A stretch of DNA of 64,000 bases, taken from BOG-933 sp037132135. Its GTDB lineage: Bacteria > Pseudomonadota > Alphaproteobacteria > Azospirillales > Azospirillaceae. Of this stretch, positions 58,510-64,000 are shown piece after piece. The notes below the pieces were generated by a model. That model saw only the letters and a list, made by a program, of their open reading frames with translations. It searched no databases and was not told where the DNA came from. Location of the stretch: contig JBAXPR010000005.1 in the NCBI GenBank assembly GCA_037132135.1, forward strand, positions 1-64,000. Direction: 5' to 3'. A program made the position numbers and the translations under genes. Within the stretch, counting starts at the first letter, position 1. Every line of letters starts with the position of its first letter.

Positions 58510-60555
58510 ATGACGGCCGACGATAAAGATCAGGCCCTCGACCAACTGCTGGGGTTTCAGCAGGCGGCGGAGACCGCGGCCTCGATCGAGGACCTTGCGG
58601 CCCTGGCCTGTCGCGCGGCTGAGCGGCTGACCGGCGCCGCCGTGGCGCGCCTCTGCCTGGGCGGCGTGCTGCTGCCCCTGCCCTGCGAGCCGTTCGACGC
58701 CTGTTGCGCCTGCCCTTATCTTGGCGACGGCGGCGAGGCCTTCGGCGACCGTGCCCAGGTGGCGGTGGGCGGCTGCTGCGTCGGCGGTGCGGGCGGTTGG
58801 CGCTCGGTGCCGGTGTGCACCGGCAAGCGCCTTTTTGGCTTCCTGCTGCTTCAGACCGGCACCGGCGGCGCGGTGGTGGCGTCGGTGGCCGGCATTACCG
58901 CGGCGGAACTGGAAAAGCGGGAACTGATCCGCGCGCTCGCCACCGCCCGCCGCGAATTGCGCGGCCTGCGCGACGACCTCGCCCGCGGCGGCCCGATCCA
59001 GGGCGGCGGCGAAAGCTCGGTGCGCCTGCTGAAACGCGCGGTCGAACAGAGCCCGTCCTCGATCGCGATCACCACCGCCGACGGCCGCTTCGAATATGTC
59101 AATCCCGGCTTCGTCCGCACCACCGGCTACCGCCCCGAGGAGGTGATCGGACGCGAACCGAGCATGCTCAAGTCGGGCCTGACCCCGGCCGAGGATTATC
59201 GCGAGCTGTGGCGGGTGATCTCGTCGGGCGCGATCTGGCATGGCGAGTTTCACAATCGCCGCAAGGACGGCTCGCTCTATTGGGTCGCGGCCTCGATTTC
59301 CCCGGTACGCGATGAGGGCGGCGTCATCACCCATTTCGTCGCGGTCGAGGAGGACATCACCGAGATCATGGCCCTGCAACAGCGGGTCAGTCGCAGCGAG
59401 GAGCGCTATCGCAGCGCCAGCGAGGCCAGCCTCGACGGCCTCTTCATCCTGGAGGCGGTGCGCGACGGTGCCGGTTCGGTGACCGATTTCCGCTTTGCCG
59501 AGGTCAACAGCGCCGGTTCGGCGATGCTGGGGCGCAGCCGCGAAACCATCATCGGCCACCTGCTGGCCGAGGTGCTGCCTCACGCCCACGCCAAGGGCTT
59601 TTTTGAGAAATACCGGCGGGTGTTCCTCCATCGCGAGGTGCTCGACGAGCAGTTCGAGGTCGAGGAACCGCTGGCACTGCCGATGTGGATTCACCATACC
59701 GTGGTGCCGCTGGCCGACGGCATTGCCGTCACCAGCCGCAACGTCACCGAACTGAAGCGCTACGAGGCCGCGCTGATGGCCGCGCGCTCGGCCGCCGAGG
59801 ACGCCAACGCCGCCAAGTCGATTTTCCTCGCCACCATGAGCCACGAGCTGCGTACGCCGCTGAATGCCATCCTCGGTTTTTCCGAACTGATCCGCGACGA
59901 GGCGTTCGGGCCGGTGGGCATGCCACGCTACGCCGAATATGCCGGCGACATCCACGCCAGCGGCCAGCACCTGCTCGACCTGATCACCTCGATTCTGGAT
60001 ATCTCCAAGATCGAGGCCGGAAAGCTGGACCTGGACCTGCGCCGCCTGGACCTCCGCCCGACCCTGGAACAGTGCCTGCACCTGTTTCATACCCGGGCCG
60101 AGGTTCAGGAGTTGACGCTGATCCGGGATTTCGCCCCGGAGTTGCCGGAGATCCGGGCCGACGAGCGGGCGGTGCGCCAGATGATGCTCAATCTGCTCTC
60201 GAACGCCGTCAAGTTCACGCCGCCGCGCGGCTCGGTGACGCTGCGGGTCGCCGCCGACGGCCCGGACTGGGTCGACATCACGGTGGCGGATACCGGGATC
60301 GGCATTCCCGAGGACCAGCTGGACCGGGTGATGCGGCCGTTCGAGCAACTCGACAACAGCTATACCCGCGGCGCCGGCGGCACCGGGCTGGGGTTGGCCC
60401 TGGTCAAGGCCCTCGCCGACCTCCACGGTGGCGCGGTGTCCCTGACCAGCGCGGTGCAGCGGGGCACCACGGTGTCGGTCCGCCTGCCGGTCGCGGGACC
60501 CGACGCAACTCAGCGCCGGTCGCGGCCCCCGGCCCTCGGCCACTCCGGTCTCTGA
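58510..60555 (+). CDS. soluble PAS histidine kinase with Cys-rich GAF-like N-terminus
   Basis: A 681-residue kinase without membrane segments. Residues 1-145 look like a GAF domain but carry nine Cys between positions 34 and 103, including CEPFDACCAC and GGCC. Two PAS domains follow (about 175-290 and 300-410), the first with WHGEFHNRRKDG. HisKA has His445 in MSHELRTPLNAI; the HATPase has LLSNAVKFT and DTGIGI. The Cys cluster suggests metal or redox sensing. No response regulator adjacent. The stop is 69 bp from the convergent HTH gene. Confidence 0.88.
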   Translation: MTADDKDQALDQLLGFQQAAETAASIEDLAALACRAAERLTGAAVARLCLGGVLLPLPCEPFDACCACPYLGDGGEAFGDRAQVAVGGCCVGGAGGWRSVPVCTGKRLFGFLLLQTGTGGAVVASVAGITAAELEKRELIRALATARRELRGLRDDLARGGPIQGGGESSVRLLKRAVEQSPSSIAITTADGRFEYVNPGFVRTTGYRPEEVIGREPSMLKSGLTPAEDYRELWRVISSGAIWHGEFHNRRKDGSLYWVAASISPVRDEGGVITHFVAVEEDITEIMALQQRVSRSEERYRSASEASLDGLFILEAVRDGAGSVTDFRFAEVNSAGSAMLGRSRETIIGHLLAEVLPHAHAKGFFEKYRRVFLHREVLDEQFEVEEPLALPMWIHHTVVPLADGIAVTSRNVTELKRYEAALMAARSAAEDANAAKSIFLATMSHELRTPLNAILGFSELIRDEAFGPVGMPRYAEYAGDIHASGQHLLDLITSILDISKIEAGKLDLDLRRLDLRPTLEQCLHLFHTRAEVQELTLIRDFAPELPEIRADERAVRQMMLNLLSNAVKFTPPRGSVTLRVAADGPDWVDITVADTGIGIPEDQLDRVMRPFEQLDNSYTRGAGGTGLGLALVKALADLHGGAVSLTSAVQRGTTVSVRLPVAGPDATQRRSRPPALGHSGL

Positions 60556-60624
60556 TCCCCCGGAGACACCCGCGGGACGGGCCGCCCGACCGGACGAAGA
60601 CGGCCCGGCCCGGCCGGCCCCCTC

Positions 60625-61455
60625 TCAGGTCAGGGCCAGCGCCTCGTCGACCAGCCGCGCCATCTCTTCGGGGTCGTGCATGATCAGGGTCAGCAGCACC
60701 CGTTCGGCGCGGGAGGGCTTGGCCCCGGCTTCCCAGCGCACCACGTCCTCGGTCGCGAGACCGAAGCAGCGGGCAAATTCGGCCTGGGTCATGCCGAGGC
60801 GGCGGCGCATCCGCGCCACCTGCTTGGGCCGGCACGAACTGCGGATGCAGCGGTCGCCATCCAGCGGCTCGCCGTCCTCGTCGACACTCCGGCTGCGCGT
60901 CGCCGGCCTGGCCGGGGTGCGGTCGCGCCCGGCCTCGTCAGACTCGGGCTCGCGACCGGCGCGGGCCGCAAGGGAGGTTCGCAGCCGGCGAATCCGCTCG
61001 GCGATCCGGCCGCCGCCGCGGCCAACAGGAATTCCGTCGTCCACCACGTCCTCGTCTTCTTCCCAGGATTCGAAACGTACGGCCGCGCGACCGCTGCGCC
61101 GGGGCGCCGGAGCCGGCCGCGGCGGCTCAGCGTACATCGGAGCCGGCGCGGCGGCAACCGGCGCCGGGGCGGCGGCAACCGGCGCGACTCCGGCCGGCGC
61201 CGTCACGGGCTCGACCGGAGGCGGCGGCGCGGCAACGGCCGGCGCCCGCTCCTGACTGTCCTCGGTACGACGCCTGACATACCGCCGATCGGCAAGGTCA
61301 TCAAGGTCTTCCGGCAAGTAATAGGCATCAATATCTTCTTCGTTCGCGGCTCTCTGACGAGAAGACGAACGGGCCTGGCTCGATCCATTGTGCAACGGGG
61401 ACACCACGGTAATCTTCGCCAGTCTGGTCAGGGCTCCGGAAACGCCATTCGCCAT
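60625..61455 (-). CDS. helix-turn-helix protein with long disordered N-terminus
   Basis: A 276-residue protein. The C-terminal 75 residues form an XRE/MqsA-like helix-turn-helix (RPKQVARMRRRLGMTQAEFARCFGLATEDVVRWEAGAKPSRAERVLL in part). Residues 1-200 are Pro/Ala/Arg-rich and probably disordered, with acidic patches (SWEEDEDVVDD). The domain resembles the antitoxin-type HTH, but no toxin gene is adjacent. Target unknown. Confidence 0.7.
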   Translation of the reverse strand: MANGVSGALTRLAKITVVSPLHNGSSQARSSSRQRAANEEDIDAYYLPEDLDDLADRRYVRRRTEDSQERAPAVAAPPPPVEPVTAPAGVAPVAAAPAPVAAAPAPMYAEPPRPAPAPRRSGRAAVRFESWEEDEDVVDDGIPVGRGGGRIAERIRRLRTSLAARAGREPESDEAGRDRTPARPATRSRSVDEDGEPLDGDRCIRSSCRPKQVARMRRRLGMTQAEFARCFGLATEDVVRWEAGAKPSRAERVLLTLIMHDPEEMARLVDEALALT

Positions 61456-61864
61456 TGTCTTCGCCTTCCGTCATCCGTTTGCACACGCCGCGACTCGCAC
61501 TCGGCGGACCTCGCACGGCCGGGCCGGAAACCGACACATACAGGGGCGTATGCGTGCTGGCGTGACCCTTAATTCCGCAATTGGGGAGTATACCTCAAAT
61601 GGCGTGCTCTGCAACGGAGATACGCCAAATCTTCTATTAGGCCGCTTCAAAACGGTCAAGACGCCGCACCGGACGAGGTGTACGTGGGCCGGATCCGGGG
61701 CGCGGCGGCGCGCGAACCTTGTCGGAGCTGGCCAAAGGCGCTAAGAAGCCGGCGACGACACCCCGTTCCCCGCGGTCCGGGACCGGTGAGGCGGCCGACT
61801 CCGGACCGACTCCGGAGCGCCGCCGGGAAACCCTTTGCCGGCCCTGGCCCGAGACCTGGACGTC
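61456..61864. other. intergenic region between HTH gene and lptF/G
   Basis: 409 bp with divergent flanking genes; it must hold both promoters. AT-richer around 61570-61650. A TTG at 61835 is an alternative lptF/G start. No gene seen. Confidence 0.5.
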
Positions 61865-62959
61865 ATGCTGCCTTTTTCCTTGCTGTCCCGCTATTTCGGA
61901 CGCCAGTTCCTGTCATGGTTCTGCGTGCTGCTGGCCATTCTGCTGATGATCGTGCTGGTCATCGACACCGTCGAACTGCTGCGCCGCGCCGCCGGCAAGC
62001 CCGAGGTCACGGTCGGTCTGGTGCTGCGCATGGCGCTGTTCAAGTTGCCGGGCGTCGGCCAGCAGATGCTGCCCTTTGTCGTGCTGTTCAGCGCCATGTT
62101 CACCTGCTGGCGCTTCACCCGCAGCAACGAGCTGGTGGTGGCGCGGGCGGCCGGGGTTTCGGTCTGGCAGTTCATGGCCCCGTTGCTGATCTCGGGTTTC
62201 ATGATCGGCGTCATCAAGGTCACGGTGATCAATCCGCTGAGTTCAACCCTGCTGGCCGAGTACAACCGGCTGGAGGATTTCCACCTCAAGCGCCATAGCA
62301 GCGTCTTTGATGTCACCCACGCCGGGCTTTGGGTCCGCCAGGGCACCGACGACGACAAATACATGATCCACGCCGGTTCGGTCGTGCCCGGCACCGGCGA
62401 ATTGCGCCGGGTGATGGTCCTCCGCTTTGCCGACCACGACCGCTATGTCTCGCGCCTGGATTCACCGCTGGCGCATCTCGTGCCCGGGCGCTGGATCATT
62501 ACCGATGGCGTGGTCCGGGAGCCGAACCGGCCGCTGCGTCCGGTTTCGGTGATGGAAATTCCGACCGAGCTGACCCTGGAGCGCATAGAGGAGAATTTCG
62601 CGCCCCCGGAAACCATCTCCTTCTGGTCGCTGCGGCGGTTCATCGAGATCATGGAATCGACCGGCTTTTCGGCAATCCGCCACCGGCTCCATTATCAGTC
62701 CCTTTTGTCCCAGCCCTTCCTTTATTGCGCCATGGTGCTGCTGGCCGCGAGCTTCTCCTTGCGCCAGACCCGGCGCGGCGGCGCCCTCTGGATGGTCTCG
62801 GGCGGACTGCTCACCGGCTTTACCCTCTTCATCGCCACCGACGTCGCCCTGACCCTCGGACTGTCCGAAACCATCCCGGTGGCGCTCGCCGCCTGGGCCC
62901 CGGCCTTCATCTCGCTGCTGCTCGGAATCACGGCGCTGCTCTATCAGGAAGACGGTTGA
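61865..62959 (+). CDS. LptF/LptG-type LPS export permease (YjgP/YjgQ family)
   Basis: A 364-residue permease; ATG at 61865 is preferred over TTG at 61835. Three N-terminal helices (FLSWFCVLLAILLMIVLVIDTVELL, LPFVVLFSAMFTCW, LLISGFMIGVIKVTVINPLS) precede a periplasmic beta-jellyroll (about 130-260), followed by three more helices. It extracts LPS together with LptB and its twin. Only one of the two expected genes is here. Position just before surA suggests LptG, but LptD, which usually separates them, is missing. Assignment as F or G left open. Confidence 0.88.
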   Translation: MLPFSLLSRYFGRQFLSWFCVLLAILLMIVLVIDTVELLRRAAGKPEVTVGLVLRMALFKLPGVGQQMLPFVVLFSAMFTCWRFTRSNELVVARAAGVSVWQFMAPLLISGFMIGVIKVTVINPLSSTLLAEYNRLEDFHLKRHSSVFDVTHAGLWVRQGTDDDKYMIHAGSVVPGTGELRRVMVLRFADHDRYVSRLDSPLAHLVPGRWIITDGVVREPNRPLRPVSVMEIPTELTLERIEENFAPPETISFWSLRRFIEIMESTGFSAIRHRLHYQSLLSQPFLYCAMVLLAASFSLRQTRRGGALWMVSGGLLTGFTLFIATDVALTLGLSETIPVALAAWAPAFISLLLGITALLYQEDG

Positions 62960-63053
62960 CGGAACGGCTCGATTGCGGCGTTAATTCCGGTATACTTCCC
63001 CGGGGCGGCCCTGGGCGCGCCCGAGGACAACGGCTGTGGAGCGGAATTGACCC

Positions 63054-64000
63054 ATGAGCATGATTGAGACCGTTCGCTCCCTGCTGGCCGGGGTCGTGAT
63101 CGCCGCCGCGCTGACCGGCCTCGCGCCCGCCGATGTTCTGGCGCGAAGCCGCACCCCCTCGGCGGGCGACGGCGGTCACCCTCTTGAGCGCATCGCCGCC
63201 GTGGTCAACGACGATGCCATCTCGCTGACCGATACCGAGGCCCGGCTGCGCCTCGCCCTGCTCTCGTCCAACCTGCCCGACAACCCGGATGTCCGTCAGC
63301 GCCTGCTGCCCCAGGTGCTGCGCTCGCTGATCGAGGAGCGGCTGCAGATTCAGGAGACCAAGCGGCTCAACATCTCGGTCCCCGATCAGGAAGTGAACGC
63401 GGCGCTGGCAAAAATCGCCGAACAGAACCGGATGCAGCGCGGCGATTTCGAGCGGCTGCTGAAGTCGCACAATGTCCCGGTCAGCACCCTGATCAACCAG
63501 ATCCGGGCCAGCCTCGGCTGGAACAAGCTGGTCCAACGCAAGCTGCGGCCGCAAGTTTTCGTCAGCGACGACGAGATCGACGCCTATCTCGAGCGTCTGC
63601 GCGCCAACAATGGCAAGCCCGAATACCTCACGGCCGAGATTTTCCTCTCCGTCGACACCCCGGCCCAGGACGAGGAGGTCCGGCGCACCGGCGATCATCT
63701 GGTCGACATGATGCGCCAGGGCGCGCCATTTTCCGCGGTGGCGCGACAGTTCTCCCAGGCCGCCGGCGCCAATACCGGCGGCGATCTCGGCTGGGTCCAG
63801 ATCGGCCAGCTGTCCGACGAGCTGAACAAGGCGCTGGTGCAGTTGCGTCCCGGTCAGGTCAGCCCGCCGGTGCGCAGCCCCACCGGCTATCACATCCTGA
63901 TGGTGCGCGATCAGCGCACCGTCAACAGCGGCGATCCCAACGAAACCGATGTCCATCTGATGCAGATGGTGTTCCCGATCAACGGCGGTGACAAGGCCAC
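63054..64000 (+). CDS. surA: periplasmic chaperone/peptidyl-prolyl isomerase SurA, 3' end outside window
   Basis: The frame opens at ATG 63054 and runs off the right edge (315 residues visible). A signal peptide ends near ADVLARS; the SurA N-domain follows (RIAAVVNDDAISLTDTEARLR, SLIEERLQIQETKRLNISVPDQEVNAAL in part). The first parvulin domain covers about 190-290 (GGDLGWVQIGQLSDELNKAL, SPTGYHILMVRD). It escorts outer-membrane proteins to the Bam complex. A second domain would lie beyond the edge. Confidence 0.92.
   Translation, partial: MSMIETVRSLLAGVVIAAALTGLAPADVLARSRTPSAGDGGHPLERIAAVVNDDAISLTDTEARLRLALLSSNLPDNPDVRQRLLPQVLRSLIEERLQIQETKRLNISVPDQEVNAALAKIAEQNRMQRGDFERLLKSHNVPVSTLINQIRASLGWNKLVQRKLRPQVFVSDDEIDAYLERLRANNGKPEYLTAEIFLSVDTPAQDEEVRRTGDHLVDMMRQGAPFSAVARQFSQAAGANTGGDLGWVQIGQLSDELNKALVQLRPGQVSPPVRSPTGYHILMVRDQRTVNSGDPNETDVHLMQMVFPINGGDKA

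Noticed and set aside
1..64000. CRISPR array or complete insertion sequence
   Set aside because: No regularly spaced direct repeats with unique spacers, no transposase or integrase frame and no paired terminal repeats were seen.

Overview
The window is one GC-rich, gene-dense chromosomal segment from a Gram-negative bacterium. The content points to an alphaproteobacterium, most likely Rhodospirillales-like. Evidence includes the kdsD-lptC-lptA-lptB-rpoN-hpf-ptsN run, a DUF1127 protein, an NDUFA9-type reductase, an OFA-family transporter and several orphan multi-PAS histidine kinases. I had no database access, so the taxonomic call is inference. Base composition was judged by eye only.

Layout. 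0-5.4 kb: the end of a TonB-like gene, small exported proteins, an SLT-domain lytic enzyme and a PAS-GGDEF-EAL c-di-GMP protein. 5.3-9.1 kb: a minus-strand queA-tgt-queF-queG operon in which each gene overlaps the next by 4 nt. 9.1-10.1 kb: an AT-richer gap without a convincing gene, ending in two tandem 21-bp repeats in front of a MarR regulator. 10.8-15.3 kb: a tetraheme NapC/NirT cytochrome, a membrane histidine kinase and an OFA-type MFS transporter. 15.9-19.1 kb: dnaE2 without imuA/imuB beside it. 19.2-25.2 kb: DUF1127, class I fructose-bisphosphate aldolase, thiE, a DUF1640 coiled-coil protein with five 33-bp repeats, acuI and an NDUFA9-like protein. 25.4-32.8 kb: tRNA-Leu(CAG), an RNase D-like exonuclease, then the LPS-transport/sigma-54/PTS-Ntr run. 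32.8-46.8 kb: hemerythrin, an rRNA/tRNA m5U methyltransferase, a four-PAS kinase, a CYTH-CHAD protein coupled to a ParA-like ATPase, ycjX-ycjF, a BON lipoprotein and an M20 amidohydrolase.

46.9-54.1 kb is the most unusual part. It holds a secreted caspase-like gene broken by one TGA exactly after the catalytic His, with SH3-like and nuclease-like C-terminal regions. A lipoprotein overlaps its 3' end. A divergent Sel1-repeat protein carries a trypsin-like domain that has lost all three triad residues. Next comes a minus-strand pair: a TIR protein with Gln at the catalytic Glu position and a STAND-like region without a P-loop, followed by a TPR-OGT glycosyltransferase. The Sel1/caspase part is visibly less GC-rich than its flanks and looks acquired.

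54.3-64 kb: a zur-COG0523 zinc pair, a TAXI-type binding protein fused to a repetitive low-complexity N-terminus, a DUF2491 protein, a third PAS kinase with a cysteine-rich GAF-like region, an HTH protein, one LptF/LptG permease and the start of surA, with no lptD between these last two.

The best candidates for undescribed biology are the CYTH-CHAD/ParA pair (possible polyphosphate-granule positioning), the degenerate TIR-STAND/OGT pair, and the caspase/pseudo-protease island. No CRISPR array, complete insertion sequence or intact prophage was seen.
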